A stretch of 50,007 nucleotides of DNA, taken from Paracidovorax oryzae ATCC 19882. Lineage in GTDB: Bacteria; Pseudomonadota; Gammaproteobacteria; Burkholderiales; Burkholderiaceae_C. A program made the position numbers and the translations under genes. The stretch is taken from NCBI RefSeq assembly GCF_000687165.1, contig NZ_JMKU01000031.1, positions 1 to 50,007 of the forward strand, read 5' to 3'. Below are positions 6,587-16,198 of this stretch, piece by piece. A model generated the notes under the pieces. The model was not told where the DNA came from. It ran no database searches and saw nothing but the letters and a program-made list of their open reading frames with translations. The number at the start of each line of letters is the position of its first letter. Positions within the stretch are counted from its first letter, which is position 1.

Positions 6587-8905
6587 TCAGGACGTGCCCG
6601 CGGGATGGGTCGGATGGAGCAGCGCGCTGTCCACCACCACGAGGCCGGACGCCTGCGCGTCTTCCTCGGCACGGCGTGCCTGGGCTTCGTAGAGCCGCCA
6701 GTAGGCACCCTGCCTGTCCATGAGTTCGTCGTGCGGGCCGACCTCGACGATCTCCCCGCGGTCCATCACCACGAGGCGGTCCGCCTTGCGCAGCGTGGAG
6801 AGCCGGTGGGCGATGGCGATGGTGGTGCGCCCCTGCACGAGGTTGTCCAGCGCCTTCTGGATTTCCTTCTCGGTCTCGGTATCCACCGCCGAGGTCGCCT
6901 CGTCCAGGATGAGGATGCGCGGGTCGATGAGCAGGGCGCGCGCGATGCTGATGCGCTGGCGCTCGCCGCCCGACAGGCCCTGCCCCCGCTCGCCCACCAG
7001 CGAGTCGTAGCCGTGCGGCAGGCGCAGGATGAACTCGTGGGCATGGGCGGCGCGGGCAGCCGCGACGATCTCCTCGCGCGAGGCATCCGGCTTGCCGTAG
7101 GCGATGTTCTCGGCGATGGTGCCGAAGAACAGGAAAGGCTCCTGCAGCACCAGCCCGATGTGGCGGCGATAGTCGGCCACGCGCAGGCGGCGCACGTCCA
7201 CGCCGTCCACCTGGATGGAACCCTCGGTGGCATCGTAGAAGCGGCTGATGAGGTTGACCAGCGTGCTCTTGCCCGAGCCGCTGTGGCCCACGAGGCCGAT
7301 CATCTCGCCGGGCCGGATCTCCAGGTTCAGCCCCTTGATGACGGAACGGCTGCCATAGCGAAAGCCCAGGTTGCGCAGGGAGATGGCGCCCCGGACGTGG
7401 GGCATCGCCACCGGCTGCGCCGGGTCCGGCACGTTGCTGACGTGGTCCAGGATGTCGAAGATGCGCTTGGCGCCCGCCGCGGCTTTCTGCGTGACGGAAA
7501 CGATGCGGCTCATCGAATCCAGCCGGGTGTAGAAGCGGCCAATATAGGCAATGAAGGCCGCCAGCACGCCCACCGTGATCTGGTTGTGCGCCACGAGCCA
7601 GATGCCGAAGCCCCACACCACCAGCAGGCCGATCTCGGTCATGAGCGAGACCGTGGGCGTGAACAGCGACCACGTGCGGTTGAGCCGGTCGTTCACCTCC
7701 AGGTTGTGCTGGTTGGCGTCGCGGAAGCGCTGGGCCTCGCGCTTTTCCTGGGCGAAGGCCTTGACCACGCGGATGCCGGGGATGGTGTCGGCGAGCACGT
7801 TGGTCACCTCGGACCAGACCCGGTCGATCTTCTCGAAGCCCGTGCGCAGCCGGTCGCGCACGTTGTGGATGAGCCAGGCGATGAAGGGCAGCGGCACCAG
7901 CGTGACCAGCGCCAGCCACGGGTTGATGGAGAACAGGATGCCCGCCGTCATGAGGATCATGAGCACGTCGGTCATGAAATCGAGCGCGTGCAGCGACAGG
8001 AAGACGTTGATGCGGTCGGTCTCCGAGCCGATCCGGGCCATCAGGTCGCCCGTGCGCTTGCCCCCGAAATAGTCGAGCGAGAGCTTGAGCAGGTGTTCGT
8101 AGGTGGTGGTGCGCAGGTCGGCGCCGATGCGCTCGGACACGAGCGCCAGGATGTAGGTGCGCGCCCAGCCCAGCCCCCAGGCCAGCAGCGCCGACAGCAG
8201 CAGACCGCCCAGGTACAGCGCCACCAGGTGAATGGGAATCTGCTGGCCGTTCTGGAACGGGATGAGGATGTCGTCCATCAGCGGGATGGTCAGGTACGGC
8301 GGCACCAGGGTGGCGGCCGTGGAGGCCAGCGTGAGAGCGAAGCCTCCGGCCAGTTGCTTGCGGTAGGGCCGCGCGAAGCGCCACAGGCGCAGCAGCACCC
8401 AGGTGGAGGGCGGCGGGGCGGGCGCCCGCGCGCAGGCCGGGCATTCCTCGGAATCTGGCGGCAGCACCGCGTGGCAGGCGGGGCAGCGCGGCTCGTCCTC
8501 GCCCGGTCCGCTGTCCGTGGCTGCGGGCCGCTGCAGGAGGGCCACCTGCTGCTCGAATTTCTGCACGAAGCGCAGGGCTTGCGCATGGTGGCCCAGAGTG
8601 AAGCGCCAGAGCGCGAGGCGCCGGTCGGTGTCGTGCAACTCCAGCGTGCCGACGCCGCCATGGTCCAGCATGCGCAGGCCCATGCCGGGAGCCAGGGCCC
8701 ACTGCTGCAGGGGCCCGCTCCCCTCGCGGGCGACCAGCCGCCGCTCCGTGACGGCCACCAGGCCGGGAGCGAAGCGCAGGGATGCGCTCAGGTCAACCCC
8801 GAGCACGGCTGTTACGTTTTCATCGGACGCGAGTTCCGCTCGCAGTTCGGCCCCGGCGGGGCCCGTCAAGACACCGGAGGCGTCCACAGGATGGTGATTG
8901 TGCAT
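6587..8905 (-). CDS. ABC exporter with PH-like and zinc-ribbon N-terminus, cyanophycin-associated
   Basis: The 772-residue product starts at the ATG at 8905; an extended start is possible at 9001. Residues about 25-120 look PH/GRAM-like (VAVTERRLVAR strand). Residues 141-158 form a CPAC-x10-CPAC zinc ribbon. A six-helix exporter membrane domain follows (about 175-470). The ATPase has Walker A GHSGSGKST (about 538), signature LSGGERQ (about 640) and Walker B ILILDEATSAVD (about 667), so it should be an active half-transporter working as a homodimer. It is divergent from cphA' and forms a unit with the DUF1854 gene; such transporters recur at cyanophycin loci. The substrate is unknown. Confidence 0.85.
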   Translation of the reverse strand: MHNHHPVDASGVLTGPAGAELRAELASDENVTAVLGVDLSASLRFAPGLVAVTERRLVAREGSGPLQQWALAPGMGLRMLDHGGVGTLELHDTDRRLALWRFTLGHHAQALRFVQKFEQQVALLQRPAATDSGPGEDEPRCPACHAVLPPDSEECPACARAPAPPPSTWVLLRLWRFARPYRKQLAGGFALTLASTAATLVPPYLTIPLMDDILIPFQNGQQIPIHLVALYLGGLLLSALLAWGLGWARTYILALVSERIGADLRTTTYEHLLKLSLDYFGGKRTGDLMARIGSETDRINVFLSLHALDFMTDVLMILMTAGILFSINPWLALVTLVPLPFIAWLIHNVRDRLRTGFEKIDRVWSEVTNVLADTIPGIRVVKAFAQEKREAQRFRDANQHNLEVNDRLNRTWSLFTPTVSLMTEIGLLVVWGFGIWLVAHNQITVGVLAAFIAYIGRFYTRLDSMSRIVSVTQKAAAGAKRIFDILDHVSNVPDPAQPVAMPHVRGAISLRNLGFRYGSRSVIKGLNLEIRPGEMIGLVGHSGSGKSTLVNLISRFYDATEGSIQVDGVDVRRLRVADYRRHIGLVLQEPFLFFGTIAENIAYGKPDASREEIVAAARAAHAHEFILRLPHGYDSLVGERGQGLSGGERQRISIARALLIDPRILILDEATSAVDTETEKEIQKALDNLVQGRTTIAIAHRLSTLRKADRLVVMDRGEIVEVGPHDELMDRQGAYWRLYEAQARRAEEDAQASGLVVVDSALLHPTHPAGTS

Positions 8906-9149
8906 TTTGGTTCGTGGTTCCGTCCCGGGTGGCACGGGAGCCAGCCCGTTCGCCGGGTGCCATTGTCCCCCATGCCCCGGGCCGCCGGCCGGCATCTGCA
9001 CTCAACGCCGTGCCCCCGGCCCCCGCTGACATCACCCACCCTCCCGGCCTGATCGCCAGCCCCGCCCGAGCTGGCGCACAATCGCCCGCATACCCCTTCG
9101 TCTTCCCCCGCACGGCCCGGCCGGCCTCCGTTTCCTTTACGCTGCAACC
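8906..9149. promoter_or_regulatory. Divergent promoter region of the cyanophycin locus
   Basis: These 244 bases separate the leftward ABC exporter/DUF1854 unit from the rightward cphA'-cphA-creA unit. A CGCACAATCG stretch at about 9083-9092 resembles a -10 region used upstream of other genes here, and would start cphA' transcription some 50 bases before its ATG. No clear -35 box, operator or riboswitch could be made out, so the region is given as the probable shared control region only. Confidence 0.4.
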
Positions 9150-11378
9150 ATGGCGACGACATTCCCCGACATCCAACTGCTGCGCATCAACTACCTGCGC
9201 GGCCCCAACATCTGGACGTACCGCCCGGTGCTCGAAGTCTGGCTGGACCTCGGTGCGCTGGAGGACCACCCGTCGAACACCCTGCCCGGCTTCAACGAGC
9301 GCCTCACGCGCTGGCTGCCGGCGCTGATCGAGCACCACTGCGGCGTGGGCGAGCGCGGCGGCTTCCTGCAGCGGCTGGAGTCCGGCACCTGGTGCGGCCA
9401 CGTGCTGGAACACATCGTCATCGAGCTGCTCAACCTCTCGGGCATGCCCACCGGTTTCGGGCAGACGCGCAGCACCAGCCAGCGCGGCATCTACCGCATG
9501 GTGTTCCGCGCCCGGGACGAGAGCGTGGCGCGCGTGGCGCTCGAGCAGGGCCACCGCCTCATCATGGCGGCCATCAACGACCAGCCCTTCGACGTGGCGG
9601 CGGCCGTGGCCCGCGTGCGCACCGAGGTGGACGACCAGTACCTCGGCCCCAGCACCGCCTGCATCGTCACGGCCGCGTCCGACCGCGGCATCCCGCACAT
9701 CCGGCTGAATGACGGCAACCTCGTGCAACTGGGCTACGGAGCGGCGCAGCGCCGCATCTGGACGGCCGAGAGCGAGTTCACCAGCGCCATCGCCGAGGGC
9801 ATCGCCAGCGACAAGGACCTCACCAAGAGCCTGCTGAGTTCCTGCGGGGTCCCGGTGCCGGAAGGCCGGATCGTGGACAGCCCCGAAGAGGCCTGGGAGG
9901 CCGCCCAGGACATCGGCCTGCCCGTGGTGGTCAAGCCCTCGGACGGCAACCATGGCCGCGGCGTGACGCTGGACCTGCGCCGCCGGGAAGACGTCGAGGC
10001 GGCCTACCACGTGGCCTACCCCGAGGGCAGCGACGTGATCGTGGAGCGCTTCATTCCTGGCGACGAGCACCGCCTGCTGGTGGTGGACGGCAAGGTGGTG
10101 GCAGCGGCGCGCGGCGAGGTGGTGAGCATCACCGGCAATGGCCGCTCCACGGTGAGCGAGCTCATCGACAGCCAGATCAACTCCGACCCGCGCCGCGGCT
10201 ATGAGGAAGAGTATCCGCTGGATCTCATCGACGTGGCGACCGACCCGAAGGTGCAGCTGGAACTGCAGCGGCAGGAGCTGACCGCCGACTCGGTGCCCGC
10301 CGCGGGCCAGCCGATCGTGGTGCAGCGCAACGGCAACGTCGCCGTGGACTGCACGGACGATGTCCATCCCGAGGTGGCCTACATCGCCCAGCTGGCCGCC
10401 CGCGTGGTGGGACTGGACATCGCCGGCATCGACCTGGTGGCCCAGGACATCTCCCGCCCGCTGCAGGAGCAGGGGGGCGCCATCGTCGAGGTGAACGCCG
10501 GCCCCAGCCTGCTGATGCACCTCAAGCCCGCCGTGGGCGCGCCGCGCCCCGTGGGCCAGGCCATCGCCGAGCACCTGTTCCCCGCAGCCGACGACGCGCC
10601 CGAGGGCACGGTGGGCCGCATTCCGGTGGTGGGCGTGGCGGGCACGCGCGGCACCGCCACCATCGCCCGCGTGGTGGCCTGGCTGATGCACCTGGGCGGC
10701 CGCCACACCGGCCTTGCCTGCCGCGAGGGCCTGTACCTGAACCGCCGCTGCGTGGACACGTCCGACAACGCCCACTGGGAGGCCGCGCACCGCCTGCTGA
10801 TGAACCAGACGGTGCAGGCCGCGGTGATCGAGAACGACGCGCGCACCATCCTGCGCGACGGCCTGGCCTACGACCGCTGCCAGGTCGGCGTGGTCACCGA
10901 CATGGACGGCCGCGAGGCACTGGCCGATTTCGACGTGCAGGACCAGGACCAGATGTACAAGGTGATGCGCACCCAGGTGGACGTGGTGCTGCCGCACGGC
11001 GCCGCGGTGCTCAACGCCGCCGAGCCGCAGGTGCTCGAGCTGGCGCCGCTGTCCGACGGCGTGGTGGTGCTCTACGCGCAGGACGGCACGCTGCCCGCCA
11101 TCGCGGAGCATCGCGCGCAGGACGGCGGACGGGCGGTCTTCGTGAAGAACGGCCGGGTGGTGCTGGCCACCGGCTCGGCAGAGCACGTGCTGGCCCCGCT
11201 CGCCGACCTGGCCTTCGGCCGCAACGCGGTGCAACCCGGTGCGGACACGCTGCTGGCGATCGTCGCCACGGCATGGGCGCTGGACATCGCGCCGGACCTG
11301 ATCGGCGCGGGCATCAAGACCTTCGAGCCCGAGCCGCCCTGCGCCGCCCCCGCAGCCGCGGCGGTGGTCGCCGGCTGA
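9150..11378 (+). CDS. cphA': Cyanophycin synthetase-like protein CphA' (Mur domain inactive)
   Basis: The 742-residue product has the CphA N-domain (RINYLRGPNIW), an ATP-grasp domain (VVKPSDGNHGRGV, later EVNAGPSLLMH) and part of a Mur-ligase-like domain. The N-domain keeps G-H84-V-L-E87-H88, the HxxEH metal-site motif of cyanobacterial CphA. The Mur P-loop, GTNGKTT in active enzymes, is GTRGTAT at 498-504, lacking the lysine. The protein stops near Mur residue 'LIGAGIKTF', so the whole C-terminal Mur lobe is missing. It can thus be expected to use ATP only in the ATP-grasp site. Ralstonia eutropha also has a cphA'-cphA pair. It might extend chains, make primers by hydrolysis, or polymerise beta-Asp-Arg dipeptide like cyanobacterial CphA2. 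Confidence 0.88.
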   Translation: MATTFPDIQLLRINYLRGPNIWTYRPVLEVWLDLGALEDHPSNTLPGFNERLTRWLPALIEHHCGVGERGGFLQRLESGTWCGHVLEHIVIELLNLSGMPTGFGQTRSTSQRGIYRMVFRARDESVARVALEQGHRLIMAAINDQPFDVAAAVARVRTEVDDQYLGPSTACIVTAASDRGIPHIRLNDGNLVQLGYGAAQRRIWTAESEFTSAIAEGIASDKDLTKSLLSSCGVPVPEGRIVDSPEEAWEAAQDIGLPVVVKPSDGNHGRGVTLDLRRREDVEAAYHVAYPEGSDVIVERFIPGDEHRLLVVDGKVVAAARGEVVSITGNGRSTVSELIDSQINSDPRRGYEEEYPLDLIDVATDPKVQLELQRQELTADSVPAAGQPIVVQRNGNVAVDCTDDVHPEVAYIAQLAARVVGLDIAGIDLVAQDISRPLQEQGGAIVEVNAGPSLLMHLKPAVGAPRPVGQAIAEHLFPAADDAPEGTVGRIPVVGVAGTRGTATIARVVAWLMHLGGRHTGLACREGLYLNRRCVDTSDNAHWEAAHRLLMNQTVQAAVIENDARTILRDGLAYDRCQVGVVTDMDGREALADFDVQDQDQMYKVMRTQVDVVLPHGAAVLNAAEPQVLELAPLSDGVVVLYAQDGTLPAIAEHRAQDGGRAVFVKNGRVVLATGSAEHVLAPLADLAFGRNAVQPGADTLLAIVATAWALDIAPDLIGAGIKTFEPEPPCAAPAAAAVVAG

Positions 11379-11430
11379 ACGCCGACCAGCCCCTCTTCCC
11401 GAACGCGAAGCACAAGAGAGCATTTTTCCC

Positions 11431-14013
11431 ATGGACGTATCCCGCATCCGGGCCCTTCGCGGCCCCAACCTCTGGAGCCGCCACACCTCCATCGAGGCCA
11501 TCGTGACCTGCACCGGCAACGAGCGTGCGATGGGCCAGATCGCCGGGTTCGAAGCCCGCCTGCGGGCGCTGTTCCCGGCCGTGGGCGTGCTGCACCCCGA
11601 AGGTGGCGACAGCGACATCTCGCTGGCCCACGTGCTGCAGTCGGCGGCGCTGGCGCTGCAGGCCCAGGCCGGCTGCCCGGTGAGCTTCAGCCGCACCTCC
11701 GCGACGACCGACCCGGGCGTGTACCAGGTGGTCGTGGAATACACGGAGGAGGCCGTGGGCCGCCAGGCCTTCGAGGACGCCCAGGCACTGATCGCGGCCG
11801 CCCTGAACCACGGCCCCTTCGACGCCGACGCAGCCATCGCCCGCCTGCGCGAGATGGACGAGGACGAGCGCCTGGGCCCGAGCACGGCCTCCATCGTCGA
11901 TGCCGCCCTGGCGCGCGGCATCCCGTACCGCCGCCTGACGCGCGGCAGCCTGGTGCAGTTCGGCTGGGGCTCGAAGCAGCGCCGCATCCAGGCCGCCGAG
12001 GTCGATTCGACCAGCGCCGTGGCCGAATCCATCGCGCAGGACAAGGATCTCACCAAGCGCCTGCTGCACGCAGCCGGCGTGCCCGTTCCCCTGGGCAAGC
12101 CGGTCGAAACCGTGGAGGAAGCCTGGGAGGTCGCGCTCAAGGTGGGCCTGCCCGTGGTCGTGAAGCCGCAGGACGGCAACCAGGGCAAGGGCGTGACGGT
12201 GAACATCACCGAGCGCGGCCAGCTCGAGGAAGCCTTCCGCACCGCGGCCGAATACGGCACGGTGATGGTCGAGCGCTTCCTGCCGGGCCATGACTTCCGC
12301 CTGCTCGTGGTGGGCGACCAGCTCGTGGCGGCCGCACGGCGCGAGCCGCCCCAGGTGCTGGGCGACGGCGAGCGCACGGTGCGGGAACTCGTGTACCTCG
12401 TGAACCTCGATCCGCGGCGCGGCGAAGGCCATGCGACCTCGCTCACCAAGATCCGCCTGGACGACATCGCCGTGGCGCGCCTCGCCGCCCAGGGCCTCAC
12501 GCCCGACTCCGTACCGGCCAAGGGCCAGCGCGTGATCCTGCGCAACAACGCCAACCTCTCCACCGGCGGCACCGCCACCGACGTAACCGACGACGTGCAT
12601 CCCGACGTGGCCGCGCGCGCCGTGGCCGCGGCCCAGATGGTGGGCCTGCACATCTGCGGCGTGGACATGGTGGCCGAGACCGTGCTGCGCCCGCTGGAGG
12701 AGCAAGGCGGCGGTTTCGTCGAGGTGAACGCGGCCCCCGGCCTGCGCATGCACCTCTCGCCGAGCTACGGCAAGCCGCGCAACGTCGGCCAGGCCATGGT
12801 GGACAAGCTTTTCGCGAACGGCCAGGACGGGCGCATCCCGACCGTCGCCGTGACCGGCACCAACGGCAAGACGACCACCGCGCGCCTCATCGCGCACCTG
12901 TTCTCCGCCCAGGGCCTGCGGGTGGGCATGACCAACACCGACGGCGTGTACGTGAACGGCCGGCAGATCGACAGCGGCGACTGCTCCGGCCCGCGCAGCG
13001 CGCGCAACGTGCTGCTGCACCCTGAAGTGGACGCCGCCGTGTTCGAGACCGCGCGCGGCGGCATCCTGCGCGAGGGCCTGGGCTTCGACCGCTGCTCCGT
13101 GGCCGTGGTGACGAATATCGGCGCGGGCGACCACCTCGGCATGAACTACATCAACACGGTGGAAGAGCTGGCGGTGCTCAAGCGCGTGATCGTGCAGAAC
13201 GTGTCGCCCGACGGCTACGCGGTGCTGAACGCCGCCGATCCGATCGTCGCGGCCATGGCGGCATCCACGCCCGGCAAGGTGATCTACTTCGCGAGCGACC
13301 GCCACCACCCCGTGATGGCCACGCACCGCGCACAGGGCCACCGCTCGGTGTACGTGGACGGCGATTCCATCATCGCGGCCGAGGGGTCCTGGCGCGAGAC
13401 GGTGCACCTGCGCGACGTGCCGATCACCCAGGGCGGCCGGATCGGCTTCCAGGTCGAGAACGTCATGGCCGCCGTGGCGGCCGCCTGGGGCGCCGGCCTG
13501 CCGTGGCAGACCATTCGCCGCGGGCTCTCGGGTTTCGTGAACGACAGCGACAACGCCCCCGGCCGCTTCAACGTGATGGACTTCCGCGGCGCGACCGTGA
13601 TCGCCGACTATGGCCACAACCCCGACGCGATGCGCGCGCTGGTGTCGGCCGTGGACGCCCTGCCCGGCAACCGCCGCAGCGTGGTCATCAGCGGCGCGGG
13701 CGACCGGCGCGACGAGGACATCCGCGAGCAGACCATGATCCTGGGCGCCGCCTTCGACGACGTCATCCTCTACCAGGACGCCGCCCAGCGCGGCCGGGCC
13801 GATGGCGAGGTGATGGCGCTGCTGCGGGAGGGCCTGGCCCAGGCCTCGCGCACGAAGCACATCGACGAGATCCGCGGTGAATTCGTGGCCATCGACGCCG
13901 CGCTCGACCGGCTGCAGCCGGGCGACCTGTGCCTGGTGCTGGTGGACCAGGTGGAAGAAGCGCTCGCCCACCTTGCCCGGCGCTGCGCCGAGGGCGCCGG
14001 AGCCGCGGCATGA
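11431..14013 (+). CDS. cphA: Cyanophycin synthetase CphA
   Basis: The 860-residue product makes multi-L-arginyl-poly-L-aspartate, alternately adding Asp (ATP-grasp domain) and Arg (Mur-ligase domain). It opens [18 protein letters not shown]. The ATP-grasp part has [13 protein letters not shown] and [11 protein letters not shown]. The Mur P-loop GTNGKTT is intact at 476-482, and the Mur C-terminal lobe is complete ([35 protein letters not shown]). In the N-domain the HxxEH metal motif reads H67-V-L-Q70-S71, so two ligands are replaced. It should therefore be a full polymerase unable to make its own primers. It lies 52 bases after cphA' and its stop overlaps creA (ATGA). No cyanophycinase gene is nearby. 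Confidence 0.95.
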   Translation: MDVSRIRALRGPNLWSRHTSIEAIVTCTGNERAMGQIAGFEARLRALFPAVGVLHPEGGDSDISLAHVLQSAALALQAQAGCPVSFSRTSATTDPGVYQVVVEYTEEAVGRQAFEDAQALIAAALNHGPFDADAAIARLREMDEDERLGPSTASIVDAALARGIPYRRLTRGSLVQFGWGSKQRRIQAAEVDSTSAVAESIAQDKDLTKRLLHAAGVPVPLGKPVETVEEAWEVALKVGLPVVVKPQDGNQGKGVTVNITERGQLEEAFRTAAEYGTVMVERFLPGHDFRLLVVGDQLVAAARREPPQVLGDGERTVRELVYLVNLDPRRGEGHATSLTKIRLDDIAVARLAAQGLTPDSVPAKGQRVILRNNANLSTGGTATDVTDDVHPDVAARAVAAAQMVGLHICGVDMVAETVLRPLEEQGGGFVEVNAAPGLRMHLSPSYGKPRNVGQAMVDKLFANGQDGRIPTVAVTGTNGKTTTARLIAHLFSAQGLRVGMTNTDGVYVNGRQIDSGDCSGPRSARNVLLHPEVDAAVFETARGGILREGLGFDRCSVAVVTNIGAGDHLGMNYINTVEELAVLKRVIVQNVSPDGYAVLNAADPIVAAMAASTPGKVIYFASDRHHPVMATHRAQGHRSVYVDGDSIIAAEGSWRETVHLRDVPITQGGRIGFQVENVMAAVAAAWGAGLPWQTIRRGLSGFVNDSDNAPGRFNVMDFRGATVIADYGHNPDAMRALVSAVDALPGNRRSVVISGAGDRRDEDIREQTMILGAAFDDVILYQDAAQRGRADGEVMALLREGLAQASRTKHIDEIRGEFVAIDAALDRLQPGDLCLVLVDQVEEALAHLARRCAEGAGAAA

Positions 14014-14516
14014 GCGCCGCCGCCGCCTTCCTGCGCCGGCTCGCCCGGCCGGCGCTGGCCTGCGCTCTCGCCGGCACGGCGCTGGCCGCGGCCGCGGACG
14101 GCCAGAAGATCGGCTCCGTCGATACGGCCTTCCAGTGGATCGGCCGCGACCACGACATCCTCGTGGAAGCCTACGACGACCCCGCCGTGCAGGGCGTGAC
14201 CTGCTACGTCTCGCGTGCGCGCAAGGGCGGCATCAAGGGCACGCTGGGCCTGGCGGAAGACAGGGCGGAGGCCTCCATCGCCTGCCGGCAGGTCGGCCCC
14301 ATCGCCTTCCCGCAGCCGCTCAAGGCCCAGGAAGAGGTCTTCAGCGAGCGCATGTCCATCCTCTTCAAGCGGCTGCGCATCGTGCGCATGGTGGACGCGC
14401 AGCGCAACACGCTGGTGTATCTCACGTACTCCGACAAGCTCATCGAAGGCTCGCCGCAGAACGCGGTCACGGCCGTGCCGGTGGACCGGGCCACGCCGAT
14501 ACCGCTGCGCAAGTAA
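14010..14516 (+). CDS. creA: CreA family exported protein
   Basis: The 168-residue product starts at an ATG overlapping the cphA stop (ATGA). A signal peptide covers about residues 1-31 ([17 protein letters not shown]). The mature part matches CreA (PF05981): [55 protein letters not shown], and a C-terminal [19 protein letters not shown]. Two mature cysteines probably form a disulfide. CreA proteins are periplasmic and of unknown function. The overlap indicates translational coupling to cphA, but the pairing may simply reflect operon order. Confidence 0.9.
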   Translation: MSAAAAFLRRLARPALACALAGTALAAAADGQKIGSVDTAFQWIGRDHDILVEAYDDPAVQGVTCYVSRARKGGIKGTLGLAEDRAEASIACRQVGPIAFPQPLKAQEEVFSERMSILFKRLRIVRMVDAQRNTLVYLTYSDKLIEGSPQNAVTAVPVDRATPIPLRK

Positions 14517-14549
14517 GACGAAGGCGCAGCGCCGCCGTTCCGCAGCCCG

Positions 14550-14574
14550 GCCCCGGCACCCGCCGGGGCTTTTT
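14550..14574 (+). terminator. Rho-independent terminator after creA
   Basis: CCCCGGC (14551-14557), a 4-base loop, and GCCGGGG (14562-14568) form a 7-base GC stem, followed at once by C and five T (14570-14574). It lies 34 bases after the creA stop, and ends the cphA'-cphA-creA unit. Confidence 0.85.
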
Positions 14575-14589
14575 CATGGCCGCGCGGGC

Positions 14590-14614
14590 AAAAAAATACC
14601 CGCCGAAGCGGGTA
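14590..14614 (-). terminator. Rho-independent terminator for the leftward DsbA-like gene
   Basis: TACCCGC (14597-14603) pairs with GCGGGTA (14608-14614) around a CGAA loop. On the minus strand the stem is followed by seven T (A run at 14590-14596). It is placed to end transcription from the leftward gene at 14731-15414, back to back with the creA terminator. Confidence 0.75.
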
Positions 14615-14730
14615 AACAGCAGCCTGAGTAAGGAGGGAGGGAGAAGAGACAGCGGCTGCCGAACCTTTAATGTGCACTGCTTGACTTAGGCCAAGCTTAA
14701 GAATGGCACAGGCAGCTTCCGCAGGCCGTT

Positions 14731-15414
14731 TCACCCCTGCGCGGCGATTTGCCGCAGGGCCTGCTCGAACACCTCCGGCGGCTGGCCGCCCTGGATCAGG
14801 TGCCGCTCGTTCACGATGACGGCCGGCACGGAGTGGATGCCGTGCTGCTGGTAGAAGGCTTCGCGCTCGCGCACCGCGTCGGCGTACTCGCCGGATTCCA
14901 GCACCTGCTGTGCGCGCGCGGCGTCCAGGCCCGCGCCGGCAGCCAGTTGCACGAGCAGTGCCCGGTCGCCGGGGTCGCGGCCCTCCGTGAAGTAGGCATG
15001 GAACAGGGCCCGCTTGAGCGCCTCCTGCGCCTGCGGGCCGGCCGTCTCGTGGGCCCAGTGCAGCAGCTGGTGCGCATCGAAGGTGTTGTAGATGCGGCTG
15101 CGGCGGTCCATCCGGAACTCGAAGCCCAGCGCCGCGCCCCGCTCCGCGATGGCGCGCTGCGTCTGAGCGGTCTGCTCGGGGGAGGCCCCGTACTTCTCGG
15201 CCAGGTGTTCGCCGATATCCTGCCCGCCGGGCGGCATCTGCGGATTGAGCTCGAACGGCTGGAAATGCAGCTCTGCCTGGACGGAGCCCTGGAGCGCGTC
15301 CAGCGCCCGGCCGAGCGACTGCAGGCCGATGGCGCACCAGGGGCAGGAGATGTCGGAGACGAAATCGATGCGCAGCGGAGTGGCGGAGGAAGATGGCGGG
15401 GGCACGGTGGACAT
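14731..15414 (-). CDS. DsbA family thioredoxin-fold oxidoreductase (FrnE-like)
   Basis: The 227-residue product starts at the ATG at 15414, with GGAG a short distance upstream. It has the FrnE/2-hydroxychromene isomerase-type DsbA fold: IDFVSDISCPWCAIGLQSL with a CPWC redox pair near residue 23, then FELNPQMPPGGQDI, the helical insertion with RSRIYNTFDAHQLLHWA, and GIHSVPAVIVN carrying the cis-Pro. No signal peptide is seen, so it acts in the cytoplasm. Related proteins are protein or small-molecule thiol oxidoreductases. It diverges from alkB and ends at its own terminator facing creA. Confidence 0.9.
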   Translation of the reverse strand: MSTVPPPSSSATPLRIDFVSDISCPWCAIGLQSLGRALDALQGSVQAELHFQPFELNPQMPPGGQDIGEHLAEKYGASPEQTAQTQRAIAERGAALGFEFRMDRRSRIYNTFDAHQLLHWAHETAGPQAQEALKRALFHAYFTEGRDPGDRALLVQLAAGAGLDAARAQQVLESGEYADAVREREAFYQQHGIHSVPAVIVNERHLIQGGQPPEVFEQALRQIAAQG

Positions 15415-15511
15415 GGAGGGATCTCCTTGGGGGAACGTGGGATGCACAGGAGCATGGCAGGACGCGAGAGCCCTTGCAGGACTGCGGCAAAGGCGCCATG
15501 TGGCCTATGCC

Positions 15512-16198
15512 ATGCCTGGATCATCCTCCACGACACCCGACCTCTTCGACGGCGATCCCGCCGGAGCACCTGCCATCACTCTGGGGCCGGGCGCGGCGCT
15601 GCTGCGCGGATTCGCGCTGCCGGTGGCGCCGGTACTGCGCGAAGGGGTGCTGGCCCTGGCCCGCATCGCGCCCTGGCGGCACATGGAAACCCCGGGCGGT
15701 CGGGCGATGTCGGTCGCCACCACGTCCTGCGGCCGCCTGGGCTGGGTGAGCGACCGCCGCGGCTACCGCTACGCCCCGCTCGACCCTGAATCCGGCACGG
15801 CCTGGCCCGCCATGCCGGACGCCTTCCGGCGGCTGGCCCGCGAGGCTGCCGCTCACGCCGGCTTCCCGGATTTCGAGCCCGACAGCTGCCTGGTCAACCG
15901 CTACGCCCCCGGCGCGCGGCTGTCGCTGCACCAGGACCGGGACGAGCAGGACCTGCAGGCGCCCATCGTGTCGGTATCGCTCGGGCTCCCTGCGGTGTTC
16001 CTGTGGGGTGGCTTCGCGCGCACCGGCCCCGTGGAGCGCGTGCCGCTGCAACATGGCGACGTGGTGGTGTGGGGCGGGCCGGACCGGCTGCGCTTCCACG
16101 GCGTGCAGCCGGTGAAGGACGACCTGCACCCGGAATGGGGCGCGGAGCGGGTGAACCTCACCTTCCGCAAGGCAGGCTGGGCCCCAGGCCCTAGCTGA
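15512..16198 (+). CDS. alkB: DNA repair dioxygenase AlkB
   Basis: The 228-residue product is an Fe(II)/2-oxoglutarate dioxygenase that repairs 1-methyladenine and 3-methylcytosine. The iron ligands H140, D142 and H196 and the 2-oxoglutarate arginines R213 and R219 sit exactly nine residues after those of E. coli AlkB (131, 133, 187, 204, 210). Other marks are NRYAPGARLSLHQDRDE, SVSLGLPAVFLWGG and RFHGVQPV. The ATG at 15512 follows a TATGCC stretch closely and has no clear ribosome site, so the leader is short or absent. It stands alone, not fused to Ada, and its last 8 bases overlap the end of the convergent gene. Confidence 0.93.
   Translation: MPGSSSTTPDLFDGDPAGAPAITLGPGAALLRGFALPVAPVLREGVLALARIAPWRHMETPGGRAMSVATTSCGRLGWVSDRRGYRYAPLDPESGTAWPAMPDAFRRLAREAAAHAGFPDFEPDSCLVNRYAPGARLSLHQDRDEQDLQAPIVSVSLGLPAVFLWGGFARTGPVERVPLQHGDVVVWGGPDRLRFHGVQPVKDDLHPEWGAERVNLTFRKAGWAPGPS

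Noticed and set aside
8820-13971. Very long minus-strand open frames opposite the two cyanophycin synthetase genes.
   Set aside because: They are antisense shadows in GC-rich DNA: the plus-strand frames have full ATP-grasp and Mur motifs, and the minus-strand products are His/Gly/Arg-rich and without any domain.
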